A stretch of 64,000 nucleotides of DNA from DAOTXS01 sp034435055 (GTDB lineage: Bacteria; Chloroflexota; Anaerolineae; UBA4142). Positions 1 to 8,216 of the stretch are shown here, piece by piece; position 1 is the stretch's first letter, and every line of letters begins with the position of its first letter. The stretch is from assembly GCA_034435055.1 (NCBI GenBank), contig DAOTXS010000043.1, positions 74,234 through 138,233 of the forward strand, read 5' to 3'. A program made the translations under genes and the position numbers. The notes under the pieces are model-generated. The model ran no database searches and had not been told where the DNA came from. It worked only from the letters and a program-made list of their open reading frames with translations.

Positions 1-1029
1 CCCGGTTACCGCATCGAGCGCGTAGAGCAAGTGGTCGTACGATTGGGCATAGACCACGCCGCCCGCGACGGTTGTCGCGCCAAGTACGCGACTATTCGTC
101 GTGCGCACCCACTTGGCTTGGCCGGTCGATGCATCGACCGCGTAGATTTTGAAATCGTCCGAGCCAAAGTACAGCACATTGTTATCCACGACGATGGGCG
201 AACGTACCGCGTCGCCGGCTTTGAAGGGCACATTCCATTTCAATTTGCCGCCGTTGACATCAAGCGCGTAAACCGAGCCGTCGAGTGCGCCAAAGTACAC
301 GACGTTATTTACGACGGTGGGATTCGACCAGACCCAGTTGCTCGCGTCGAATTCCCATTTCTTGTTGCCGTTCGTATCGAGCGCGAAGAATTTGGACAAG
401 CCGGCGATAAAAACCATTCCACCGACGACGGCCGGTTTCGTCGTGATAATTCCTCCCGCATCGAATTGCCATTGCTTTGCGCCCGTCGCGGCATCGAGCG
501 CGTACAGTTTGTGATCCATCGATGCGGCATACAACGTGCTTCCCTCGAGCGTTGGGTCTGCCCAGTTTTCCGCTTCGGTTGGAAATTCCCATTTCTTTAC
601 GCCCGTCGCGGCATCGAGCGCGAAGATTTTTTTGCTGTTCGAGCCAAAGTACACCGCACCGTTGCCGACGACTGGACTCGACACAATCGGCGCGCCGGCA
701 TCAAATTCCCATTTCTTGTCGCCGGTGCCGGCGTTCAACGCGTACAATCGCCGGTCGAATGCACCAACGTAGAGCGTGTGATTGACAATTGCCGGGGTGC
801 CGTAGACGGCGGTTAGCGTACTGTCTTTGGGAAATTGCCACAGCACTTTGCCATCCGCAGAATTGACTGCCATTACTTTGCCGCCGGTCGTACCCAAGTA
901 TACGGTTTGATCGACGACGCGCACACTAGACCAACCGGTGGGCGGCAGTCCGCCGCAACCCACCAAGAGAAACGCGGCGGCGAGAATCGCGAAAAGCGTC
1001 AACGCCGACCGCGTGGTTTTCAACGTCAT
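1..1029 (-). CDS. PQQ-type beta-propeller lipoprotein (C-terminus cut by window edge)
   Basis: This is a secreted beta-propeller protein, of which 343 codons are visible before the window edge. It starts at ATG 1029 with a GGAGG about 10 bases upstream. The N-terminus is basic, then hydrophobic, and ends in a lipobox (LLVGC), so the protein is probably lipid-anchored outside the membrane. At least seven repeats follow. Each has a blade core like 'VYFGSNSKKIFALDAATG' ending in KWEF, KWQF or similar, the pattern of PQQ-like/BamB-like WD40 repeats. BamB itself belongs to an outer-membrane complex; nothing here indicates that complex, so the role is open (scaffold or binding protein). It lies downstream of yidD, with a palindromic repeat between them. 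The family call is firm; the function is not. Confidence 0.85.
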   Translation of the reverse strand, partial: MTLKTTRSALTLFAILAAAFLLVGCGGLPPTGWSSVRVVDQTVYLGTTGGKVMAVNSADGKVLWQFPKDSTLTAVYGTPAIVNHTLYVGAFDRRLYALNAGTGDKKWEFDAGAPIVSSPVVGNGAVYFGSNSKKIFALDAATGVKKWEFPTEAENWADPTLEGSTLYAASMDHKLYALDAATGAKQWQFDAGGIITTKPAVVGGMVFIAGLSKFFALDTNGNKKWEFDASNWVWSNPTVVNNVVYFGALDGSVYALDVNGGKLKWNVPFKAGDAVRSPIVVDNNVLYFGSDDFKIYAVDASTGQAKWVRTTNSRVLGATTVAGGVVYAQSYDHLLYALDAVTG

Positions 1030-1052
1030 TAAATCATTGCCTCCAAGTCCGG

Positions 1053-1118
1053 GTTTAACGTTTCAAAGTTCAAGGTTCAAAGGCAGACCCTTAAACCTTC
1101 AACTCTGAAACTGTAAAC
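1053..1118. repeat. Imperfect word-like palindrome between yidD and the propeller gene
   Basis: Two arms of about 30 bases (1053-1083 and 1088-1118) are inverted copies of each other at roughly 80% identity with a 4-5-base centre. Each arm is built from related words such as GTTTCAAAGTTCAAGGTTC. It resembles the other word-like palindromes in this window and could also fold as a strong hairpin in RNA. There is no clean T-tract, so a simple terminator is not the obvious reading. Confidence 0.7.
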
Positions 1119-1334
1119 TCAATCGTAAGGAACCGGATCGTAACCGCCGGGATTGAACGGCTGGCAACGCAGAATCCGTTTGATGGCAAGCCAACCGCCT
1201 TTGACGATGCCAAAATGCATGATTGCTTCAACACCGTACTGCGAACACGATGGCACAAAGCGACAGCTAGGCGGCAGAAGCGGCGAGAGCAATCGCTGAT
1301 AGAATCGAATCAGACCTAGCGCGAGAAATTTCAT
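1119..1334 (-). CDS. yidD: Membrane protein insertion efficiency factor YidD
   Basis: This 71-residue protein has the YidD hallmarks: an amphipathic N-terminus (FYQRLLSPLLPPSCRF), the cysteine segment SCSQYG, and the ending GGYDPV. YidD is a small inner-membrane-associated protein that assists YidC-dependent insertion of membrane proteins. Its start ATG overlaps the stop of rnpA (ATGA), so it is translationally coupled in the usual rpmH-rnpA-yidD order. The expected next gene, yidC, is not present; a beta-propeller lipoprotein follows instead. Confidence 0.95.
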   Translation of the reverse strand: MKFLALGLIRFYQRLLSPLLPPSCRFVPSCSQYGVEAIMHFGIVKGGWLAIKRILRCQPFNPGGYDPVPYD

Positions 1335-1669
1335 AGCGTCGATACAAGTTGCGCGCGTTGTAACAGCGAGTCGATAGCGGCAACGATGGTTTGGAAATCG
1401 GCCTTCGCCGTATTACCGCGCGCAATCAGAATAATGTCCCAGCCCGGGGAAATTGCCGGCAGACGCTTGCGAACCGCTTCGCGCATCCAGCGTTTGACCC
1501 GATTGCGCGCCGCCGCCTTGCCGACTTTTTTCCCCGCGACGAATCCAAACCGACACTGGCTCATTCCGTTTGCGCTGGCTCGCAGGATGACCAGCGGGTG
1601 CGAGTACGACGTGCCGTCGTCCCAGACGCGCTGAAAATCGTCGCGGCGCAAACTGAATGAACGATTCAC
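1331..1669 (-). CDS. rnpA: Ribonuclease P protein component
   Basis: The 112-residue protein subunit of RNase P helps the catalytic RNA process tRNA 5' ends. The family signature is clear in the RNR-type motif AARNRVKRWMREAVR, with the preceding FVAGKKVGKA segment. Length is normal for the family. It begins two bases after the rpmH stop and overlaps yidD by four bases, so the three genes form one operon read from the promoter at 1872-1899. Confidence 0.95.
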   Translation of the reverse strand: MNRSFSLRRDDFQRVWDDGTSYSHPLVILRASANGMSQCRFGFVAGKKVGKAAARNRVKRWMREAVRKRLPAISPGWDIILIARGNTAKADFQTIVAAIDSLLQRAQLVSTL

Positions 1670-1671
1670 AT

Positions 1672-1839
1672 TTATTTCTGTTTCAAACCCGAACGGGTTT
1701 TGCCCACGGTGAGACGCTTGCGTCCGCGTTGGCGGCGCGCGGCGATCACTTTGCGACCGCCTTTGGTTTGCATCCGTTGCAAGAAACCGTGTGTACGGGT
1801 GCGTTTTTTTCGTTTGGGTTGATATACTCGCTTGACCAC
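1672..1839 (-). CDS. rpmH: 50S ribosomal protein L34
   Basis: This 55-residue, very basic protein carries the L34 signature (YQPKRKKRTRTHGFLQRM, then GGRKVI). L34 is a component of the large ribosomal subunit. It starts with GTG at 1839, five bases after a GGAG (1845-1848); an in-frame GTG at 1845 overlaps that ribosome-binding site and is rejected. There is a short extension (VGKTRSGLKQK) beyond the usual end RKRLT. It is first gene of the rpmH-rnpA-yidD operon. Confidence 0.95.
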   Translation of the reverse strand: MVKRVYQPKRKKRTRTHGFLQRMQTKGGRKVIAARRQRGRKRLTVGKTRSGLKQK

Positions 1840-1871
1840 GACCACTCCTTGATTGAAAGATAGCGGCGCGT

Positions 1872-1899
1872 ATTATAGCAGAAACCGGCGAAATGACAA
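1872..1899 (-). promoter_or_regulatory. Promoter of the rpmH-rnpA-yidD operon
   Basis: On the minus strand, TTGTCA (1899-1894), a 16-base spacer and TATAAT (1877-1872) are preceded by TGC, giving an extended -10. The spacing and position, about 33 bases before the rpmH start codon, fit a housekeeping sigma promoter. Confidence 0.8.
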
Positions 1900-2011
1900 A
1901 TTGATTGACGGTTACAGTTTGTCAAGTCCGATGGAACCGTCTTTCAAACTACCCAAGCGCGATGCGACTTTGCTCCCCCTCGCAATGATAATCCGCAATG
2001 TCAATGATTCA

Positions 2012-2020
2012 TGCTATAAT
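2012..2020 (+). promoter_or_regulatory. Extended -10 upstream of the alanyl-tRNA editing gene
   Basis: TGCTATAAT lies 28 bases before the ATG at 2048, with GGAG at 2037-2040. No good -35 is visible; the extended TGn motif may compensate. Confidence 0.6.
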
Positions 2021-2047
2021 TGCGCGCGAATCACACGGAGAAAACTT

Positions 2048-3259
2048 ATGCCGACCGAATTGGCTTTTCACAGCGATCCATTTTGTTGGGAGTTTGACGC
2101 GGAGATCATCGACCAGAAATTTTTGCCCGATGGTCGCCTTGGCGTCGTCTTGCCGAAAACTTTTTTCTATCCGACCGGCGGCGGACAAGAACACGATACT
2201 GGGACGCTCGGTGAGGCGCGCGTAACCGACGTGCTGATTGATGACGATGGGGTGGTTACGCACGTTGTCGACCGGCAAGTGGCTGGCGTCGTGCGCGCAA
2301 CAATCGATGGCAAGCGACGCTTGGCGTTTATGCAACATCACTCGGGTCAGCATTTGCTCAGCGCGGCAATTCTCGACGCGCAAAGCATCGAAAGCATTTC
2401 GGCGAACATCAATATCGACAATCCATCGACGATCGACCTCGATACGAACCACGACATCGATCTCACGCCGAGCGAAAACCGCGCCAACGAAATCATTTTC
2501 CAAGACCGCGCAATCAAAACGTACGTCGTCGATGAAACGATGATTCACACGCTCCCGCTTCGCCGCCCGCCCAAAGTCAGCGGTGCGATTCGCATCATCG
2601 AAATCGATGGGTTCGATTATTCCGCGTGCGGCGGAACGCACTGCACACGTACCGGGATGATTGGCATCATCAAAATCATCAAGACGGAACACGTCAATAA
2701 AAAATTGCGCGTGCATTTTCTCTGCGGCGAGCGCGCGCTAAAATATTTTCAAACCACGCACAACCTCGTTACCAACGTCGCGCGGCAATTGGACACCAGT
2801 CCGGAAGGAATTTGGGGTGCGATAGAAAAACAAAATGAAACAGCGCGCGCGCTGCAAAAGGAGTTGCAAGAACTGCGCGAAATCAAGTTGAGCATCGAAG
2901 CGAAACGGCTTGCCGCACAAGCGGAAACGTTCGAGGGAATCAAATTGATTGCCGTGTCGTTCCGCAATCGATCGGTACAAGAGTTGCGCGCGTTGGGAAT
3001 GCAATTGCAGAACGAGCCAGGTTTGGTCGCCGTGTTCGCATCGTACGATGGCGCAAAGGTCAGCGTCGTGGTTTCAGCCGCGGCGGACGCGCGCGTGAAC
3101 GCGAATGATTTAATTCGCAAACTGCTCGCGGATATCAACGGGCGCGGCGGCGGCGACGCGCGCATCGCGCAAGGCGGCGGCACGGCAAACGAAGAACAAT
3201 TTGCCGGCATTTTAGCGAAGGTGCGCGTGACAATCCGGGAACGATGGAGCGAATTATGA
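2048..3259 (+). CDS. Alanyl-tRNA editing protein (AlaX-like) with DHHA1 domain
   Basis: This 403-residue free-standing relative of the alanyl-tRNA synthetase editing region hydrolyses misacylated tRNA(Ala), for example Ser-tRNA(Ala). The N-terminal segment carries FYPTGGGQ, and the zinc-binding editing site is seen as HHSGQHLLSAA followed by CGGTHC. A coiled-coil-like stretch (about residues 270-300) precedes a DHHA1 domain with GGGDARIAQGGG near the end. The aminoacylation domain is absent. The start is ATG 2048 with GGAG at 2037-2040; the longer upstream frame has no support. Its last codons overlap the next gene's ATG. Family assignment is firm, substrate inferred. Confidence 0.9.
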   Translation: MPTELAFHSDPFCWEFDAEIIDQKFLPDGRLGVVLPKTFFYPTGGGQEHDTGTLGEARVTDVLIDDDGVVTHVVDRQVAGVVRATIDGKRRLAFMQHHSGQHLLSAAILDAQSIESISANINIDNPSTIDLDTNHDIDLTPSENRANEIIFQDRAIKTYVVDETMIHTLPLRRPPKVSGAIRIIEIDGFDYSACGGTHCTRTGMIGIIKIIKTEHVNKKLRVHFLCGERALKYFQTTHNLVTNVARQLDTSPEGIWGAIEKQNETARALQKELQELREIKLSIEAKRLAAQAETFEGIKLIAVSFRNRSVQELRALGMQLQNEPGLVAVFASYDGAKVSVVVSAAADARVNANDLIRKLLADINGRGGGDARIAQGGGTANEEQFAGILAKVRVTIRERWSEL

Positions 3260-4458
3260 ATGATTTATCGAAGCAAGGTTTCACGACGCGCGCGGTTCAC
3301 GCCGGCGAATGCGTGCCGCCCGGCGATTTTGTCCCGGTTGCCACGCCGATTCATCCCAGTGTTGGTTTTCTGTACGAAAATATGGATGATCTCGACGCGG
3401 TGTTTGCAACAACGCGCCCGGGCTATGTTTATCCGCGGCATGGCAGTCCAACCGTCGCCGCGTTTGAGAATGCGGTTGCGTTACTGGAACAGGGTCAAGC
3501 CGCGCACGCGTTCAGCACCGGGATGGCGGCAATTCACGCGGCGCTCCTCGCCGCCGGCGCGCGCGCCGGCACGACGATTGTCGCCGCGCAAGATTTGTAC
3601 GGCGCGACGACCGTTCTCGTTTCGCGGTTGATGACTGAACTTGGCGTGAATGTGCAATCGGTCGATGTTGCGAATTTGCCAGCCGTCGAAAAAATGGTCG
3701 CGCAAACCAAGCCGATTGCGCTCCTCGCGGAAACAATTTCCAATCCGTTGTTAAAAGTCGCCGATATTTTTGCGCTTGCTGAAATTGCGCATCGACACGG
3801 CGCGCAACTTTTGATCGACAACACATTTGCGTCGCCGTACTTGTGCAACCCGCTCGCGCTCGGTGCGGATTACGTGATTCACAGCGCGACGAAATATCTG
3901 GGTGGGCATGGCGATGTGATGGCGGGCGTTGTTGTCACCTCGAACGAGAATCGCGCGAAATTGTACGAACTGAACAAACTTGTCGGCGGAACGCTGGGTC
4001 CGTTTGAAGCGTGGCTTGCGTTGCGCGGTTTGAAAACTTTATCGTTACGCGTGCGCCAGCAATGTGCGAACGCGCAACAGATTGCCGAGTGGCTGGCGGC
4101 GCATCCCGCCATCGCGCAAGTCAATTATCCCGGCTTGGTCTCGCATCCGCAACACGCGCTTGCCAATCGATTGTTCGGCGAGCGTGGTTTTGGCGGCGTG
4201 CTGTCATTTGAAATCAAAAACGCAGATCGCGCGCGCATCTTTCGATTTATGGAATCACTTGAACTGTGTTTGCCGGCGACAACCCTCGGCGATATTTATT
4301 CGCTCGTACTTCACCCGGCAACTTCGTCGCATCGCGGCTTGACGGAAGCGGAGCGCGCGCGAATTGGAATTCGTGAAGGCTTGGTGCGTTTGTCGGCAGG
4401 GATCGAGGATGTGGCGGACATTATCGCGGATTTGGCGCGCGCGTTGGGGAACGTGTAA
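3256..4458 (+). CDS. Cys/Met metabolism PLP-dependent enzyme
   Basis: This is a 400-residue fold-type I PLP enzyme of the cystathionine gamma-synthase/O-acetylhomoserine sulfhydrylase/methionine gamma-lyase family. The PLP lysine is K213 in SATKYLGGHGD, and D188 in LLIDNTFASPY is the expected partner of the PLP ring nitrogen. YPRHGSPT (about 59-66) forms part of the PLP-phosphate and substrate site. The start ATG at 3256 overlaps the upstream stop (ATGA) with GGAG just before it. Which reaction it catalyses cannot be read from sequence alone; a biosynthetic trans-sulfuration role or a lyase role are both possible. Confidence 0.9.
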   Translation: MNDLSKQGFTTRAVHAGECVPPGDFVPVATPIHPSVGFLYENMDDLDAVFATTRPGYVYPRHGSPTVAAFENAVALLEQGQAAHAFSTGMAAIHAALLAAGARAGTTIVAAQDLYGATTVLVSRLMTELGVNVQSVDVANLPAVEKMVAQTKPIALLAETISNPLLKVADIFALAEIAHRHGAQLLIDNTFASPYLCNPLALGADYVIHSATKYLGGHGDVMAGVVVTSNENRAKLYELNKLVGGTLGPFEAWLALRGLKTLSLRVRQQCANAQQIAEWLAAHPAIAQVNYPGLVSHPQHALANRLFGERGFGGVLSFEIKNADRARIFRFMESLELCLPATTLGDIYSLVLHPATSSHRGLTEAERARIGIREGLVRLSAGIEDVADIIADLARALGNV

Positions 4459-4526
4459 AGTTTGGATTTGCGCGAATTTTTGAATGATGATAAACTTGTT
4501 TTGCTCGTGAGAAGGAGAAAAGCTAT

Positions 4527-7500
4527 TTGTCTGCACGTTCTATGTATTTGCGCCGGCGTCGCCAGAAGAAAACCGCCGCGCCCATCGTCTTGCGTTTGAT
4601 GCTGGGAACTCTGGCGGTCATCGCCGGTTTCATCCTCACTGCCATCGGCGCGGGCGCCGCGTCTGCCGCCGCACTCTATCAATATTACGCCAAAGACTTG
4701 CCCGCCCCCGGCGAAATCGTTACCCAAACCCAACAACAATTCAAAACAACGCGCATTTTTGATCGCACCGGTCAAAACTTGCTGTACGAAATCATCGATC
4801 CGCAAGGTGGCAACCGTACCGTTGTGCCGCTCGACCGCATCCCCGAACATTGCAAGAACGCGACGGTTGCGCTCGAAGATAAAAATTTCTGGACGAATCC
4901 TGGGTACGATTGGTATGGTATTCTACGCGCGGCGTGGACGACGATTCGCGGCGAACAGGTGCAAGGCGCCAGTACGATCACGCAACAGTTGGTCAAAAAT
5001 GTTTTGATCCCGGAATCGGAACGAATGGTGCGCGATCCCGGCGACATTGCGACGTACAATCGTAAAGCGAAGGAACTCATCCTCTCGGTTGCGATTTCCG
5101 ATAGCTATTCCAAGCGTGACATCCTCGGTTGGTATTTGAACGCCAACAACTATGGCTCGCTGGCGTACGGGATTGAAGCCGCGGCGGAAACGTACTTTGG
5201 CAAGCACGTGCAAGACCTTGATCTCGCGGAATGTGCCACGCTCGCGCCGATTCCGCAATACCCCGCGCTGAATCCCATCGACAATCCGCAAAAAGCGGTC
5301 GAACGCCGCAACATCGTGCTGGATCAAATGTACTTGCAGGGATACATCACGCAGGAAGAAGCAATTGCGGCGAAATCGGCGCGGATGCGCATCACGCCCA
5401 AACGCTTCGACATTCGCGCGCCGCATTTTGTCTTTTACGTCCGCCAGCAACTCGAAAGCAAGTTTGGTTCGGAGGTGTTGTATCGCGGCGGGCTGAACGT
5501 GATTACGACACTCGATTACAACATTCAACAAGAAGCCGAACGCATTGCGCGCGAACAAGTTGCAAAATTGACGGCGGAAAAACGCAACGTTACGAACGCG
5601 TCAGTCGTCGTCATCAAACCCAGCACCGGCGAAATCGTCGCGATGGTTGGCTCGGTCGATTTTTTCAACCGCGACATCGATGGTCAAGTGAATGTCGCGC
5701 TTGCGCCGCGCCAGCCCGGCTCATCGTTCAAGATTTTCACATACCTCACCGCGTTTGCGCAAGGATACACGCCAGCGTCGGTGTTGATGGATGTGCGGAC
5801 TGTATTTGATGATGCGCCGAATCCCCCGTACGTGCCGGAAAATTACGACCGCAAATATCACGGGCCTGTCCGGTTACGTACCGCGCTGGGTTCGTCGTAC
5901 AACATTCCGGCGGTCAAACTTTTGCAACTCGTCGGCGTCAAAGATGTCGTGAATTATGCGCATCGGATGGGCATCAACACGCTCAACCGTGACAAGTACG
6001 GACTGGCGTTGACCCTCGGCGGGGGCGAAACAACCCTGCTCGATATGACGTACGCGAATAGCGTTTTGGCAAATCAAGGGGTGATGGTAGGCGTGCCGGT
6101 GCCGAGCAACGAACGCAAACCCGGCTTTCGTGAACTTGATCCAGTTGGAATTTCAAAAGTCGTCGATGCGAGCAACAAAACGCTGTACGAATTCAAAGAG
6201 CCGCAGAAACAACAAATCCTTACGCCACAACTGGCGTACTTGATGAGCGATATTTTGTCGGACAATACCGCGCGCACGCCGGGTTTCGGCTCGAACAGCG
6301 TATTGAAACTTTCGCGTCCCGCCGCGGTGAAAACGGGGACGACTTCCGATTGGCGCGATAATTGGACGATTGGGTACACGCCGGATTACGCCGTCGGTGT
6401 GTGGGTGGGTAACGCCGACAATTCCGAAATGGAACACATCAGCGGCGTCAGCGGCGCGGGACCCATTTGGCGCGACTTGATGGAAAAAATTCATCAGACG
6501 TTGCCGGTCAAACCATTCGTCGAGCCGCCGGGAATGGTGCGCGTCGAAGTGTGTGCGACAAGCGGACTTTTACCGACGCCGTTTTGTCCGGAGCGCGTCA
6601 AGGAATTGTTCATCGCCGGACGCGAACCCAAATCGTTCGACAACATTTGGCAATCGTTCCGCATTTACCGACCGACCGGTAAACTGGCGACCGTTTATTG
6701 TCCGCCCGATCAAGTGCAAGACAAGGTTTTTCCGATTTATCCACCCGAAGCCGCGGATTGGATTCGTGAAAACAATGTGCCACAACCGCCGACTGAATAC
6801 GAACCGAGTTGTCGTGGCTCTGCGCAAGGCGGCGATGTGGCGATCACTGCCCCGGCATCGTACTCGACGATACGCGGCGCGGTGACGATTGTCGGCAACA
6901 CGCGTGTCGATAATCTCGATGTGTATCGTTTGTCCTTTGGTCGCGGCATCGACCCGACGCAATGGACGCAAATCGGCGGCGACCGGCGCGACCGCGTCGA
7001 TAACGGTCATCTGGGAACCTGGGATGTGTCCGGGCTCGATGGTTTGTACACGTTGAAATTGACGGTGGTCAATCGAGCGGGACAATTGCAAGAAGCCGCG
7101 ATTCAAGTCATCGTCGATAATCAACCGCCGACGGTGAAATTTGTCAATCCACAAAACGGCGCGGTCTATAGCCCGGAAAAAGACGAATGGGTTTCTATCG
7201 GCGTCGATGCGGTGGACAATGCGTCGATGAAGCAAGTGGAATTCTACGTCGATGGTGCGTACATCGGCGCGAGTACGGTTGCGCCATTCAATCGACGATG
7301 GACGATCAAGATGTCGGACACGTTGACCAAGACGCTTGCCGCCGCCGTAGCCGTGACACCGACGAATCCGATCACCGTTACGCGCACGGTAACAAACCCG
7401 GACAATTCGGTGATCGTCGAGCAGTTGATCGGTCAAGTGAGCCGCGTAACCGCGCCCGCGCCGGCGATTACCGCAATCTTTACAAACGGCGTCGTGTTGG

Positions 7501-7640
7501 TTTCGAATACCGTAACCTTGCCCAACAATCCCGGCTTTGTCGAATCGCACACGCTCAAAGTTGTTGCCATCGACGCGGCGGGGAATCGCACCGAAAGCAA
7601 CACCATCACGATTTTTGTTCAACGCGCGGTGAAAAAATAG
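4527..7640 (+). CDS. Class A penicillin-binding protein (glycosyltransferase + transpeptidase) with long C-terminal tail
   Basis: This bifunctional peptidoglycan synthase has 1037 residues. A basic N-terminus and one membrane segment (about 20-50) precede a GT51 domain whose catalytic glutamate is E117 in ALEDKNFW, followed by GASTITQQLVKN. The transpeptidase domain has all three motifs: S399-x-x-K402, S457-Y-N459 and K602-T-G-T. After about residue 740 comes a tail of two or more Ig-like modules (ITAPASYSTIRGAVTIVG; PPTVKFVNPQNG) resembling C-terminal domains of some PBP1C-like proteins. The start is TTG 4527, nine bases after GGAG; ATG 4542 is too far from that site. It is likely the main cell-wall polymerase gene here. 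Confidence 0.93.
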   Translation: MSARSMYLRRRRQKKTAAPIVLRLMLGTLAVIAGFILTAIGAGAASAAALYQYYAKDLPAPGEIVTQTQQQFKTTRIFDRTGQNLLYEIIDPQGGNRTVVPLDRIPEHCKNATVALEDKNFWTNPGYDWYGILRAAWTTIRGEQVQGASTITQQLVKNVLIPESERMVRDPGDIATYNRKAKELILSVAISDSYSKRDILGWYLNANNYGSLAYGIEAAAETYFGKHVQDLDLAECATLAPIPQYPALNPIDNPQKAVERRNIVLDQMYLQGYITQEEAIAAKSARMRITPKRFDIRAPHFVFYVRQQLESKFGSEVLYRGGLNVITTLDYNIQQEAERIAREQVAKLTAEKRNVTNASVVVIKPSTGEIVAMVGSVDFFNRDIDGQVNVALAPRQPGSSFKIFTYLTAFAQGYTPASVLMDVRTVFDDAPNPPYVPENYDRKYHGPVRLRTALGSSYNIPAVKLLQLVGVKDVVNYAHRMGINTLNRDKYGLALTLGGGETTLLDMTYANSVLANQGVMVGVPVPSNERKPGFRELDPVGISKVVDASNKTLYEFKEPQKQQILTPQLAYLMSDILSDNTARTPGFGSNSVLKLSRPAAVKTGTTSDWRDNWTIGYTPDYAVGVWVGNADNSEMEHISGVSGAGPIWRDLMEKIHQTLPVKPFVEPPGMVRVEVCATSGLLPTPFCPERVKELFIAGREPKSFDNIWQSFRIYRPTGKLATVYCPPDQVQDKVFPIYPPEAADWIRENNVPQPPTEYEPSCRGSAQGGDVAITAPASYSTIRGAVTIVGNTRVDNLDVYRLSFGRGIDPTQWTQIGGDRRDRVDNGHLGTWDVSGLDGLYTLKLTVVNRAGQLQEAAIQVIVDNQPPTVKFVNPQNGAVYSPEKDEWVSIGVDAVDNASMKQVEFYVDGAYIGASTVAPFNRRWTIKMSDTLTKTLAAAVAVTPTNPITVTRTVTNPDNSVIVEQLIGQVSRVTAPAPAITAIFTNGVVLVSNTVTLPNNPGFVESHTLKVVAIDAAGNRTESNTITIFVQRAVKK

Positions 7641-7667
7641 AATCCACAGACTTGTCAGATTACACAG

Positions 7668-7786
7668 CTCACCTTACGCAAACCGAATTGTTTTACCGCC
7701 AAGCCCACGGAGACCGCTGAGATTTTTCAGGATTTTTCTCTGCGAACTTTGCGTTCTCAGCGGTGAAATTGCGTAACGTCAGTTAC
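7668..7786. repeat. 119-bp palindromic repeat, copy 1
   Basis: This copy matches 36958-37076 at about 116 of 119 positions. Internally it is made of inverted words: TTACGCAA against TTGCGTAA at the ends, then CGCAAAG against CTTTGCG, and ACCGCTGAGA against TCTCAGCGGT towards the centre. It ends upstream of the cupredoxin gene, and the longer reading frame through it is not used as that gene's start. Confidence 0.9.
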
Positions 7787-7858
7787 ACAGATTTCGTTTT
7801 CTGCGTAATCTGTGTAATCTGCGGATTGATAATGCATCTAGCGAATTGGGGAGGACAG

Positions 7859-8215
7859 TTGTTTCAGAAACGGGTTGGGATAATTGTTTGGTTGCTAGCC
7901 ATGTTGCTCGTCGCGTGCGGCGGAAATGCCGTCGGCGATGGCACGCCGATTACTATCGTCGCCAAAGAATTCAAGTTCGAGCCGGCGGAGATTACGGTTG
8001 CGCCGGGGCAAGCCGTCAAACTGACACTCAAGAACGAAGGCGTAATCGATCACGATTTGATGATCAAAGCAATTGGTTTCAAAATCACGGCACAACCCGG
8101 CAAATCCGAAACCAAAACATTTGTCGCGCCCACCGCACCCGGCACGTACGACATCGATTGCGACATCGCCGGGCACAAGGATGCCGGGATGACCGGCAAG
8201 TTGATCGTCAAGTAA
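7859..8215 (+). CDS. Cupredoxin-domain lipoprotein
   Basis: This is a 118-residue, lipid-anchored blue-copper-type protein. A signal peptide (about 1-19) ends in the lipobox LLVAC with Cys20. The cupredoxin domain keeps a full type 1 copper set, predicted as H65 (in VIDHD), C101 (in DIDC), H106 and M111 (in GHKDAGM). It probably carries electrons or binds copper on the outer face of the membrane. The start is TTG 7859 just after GGGGAGG; an in-frame ATG at 7832 and earlier codons lie in or next to the palindromic repeat and would lengthen the signal peptide abnormally. surE begins one base after the stop. Confidence 0.85.
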   Translation: MFQKRVGIIVWLLAMLLVACGGNAVGDGTPITIVAKEFKFEPAEITVAPGQAVKLTLKNEGVIDHDLMIKAIGFKITAQPGKSETKTFVAPTAPGTYDIDCDIAGHKDAGMTGKLIVK

Positions 8216-8216
8216 A

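Noticed and set aside
31..816. 261-residue plus-strand reading frame
   Set aside because: It is antisense to the beta-propeller gene, whose minus-strand frame shows clear repeats and a lipobox.
1840..2047. Possible replication origin between rpmH and the divergent gene
   Set aside because: No TTATCCACA-type DnaA boxes or AT-rich unwinding region are visible, and dnaA is absent; the spacer is explained by two divergent promoters.
6570..7622. 350-residue minus-strand reading frame
   Set aside because: It is a shadow of the penicillin-binding protein gene, rich in Arg/His/Asp as expected of antisense frames in this composition.
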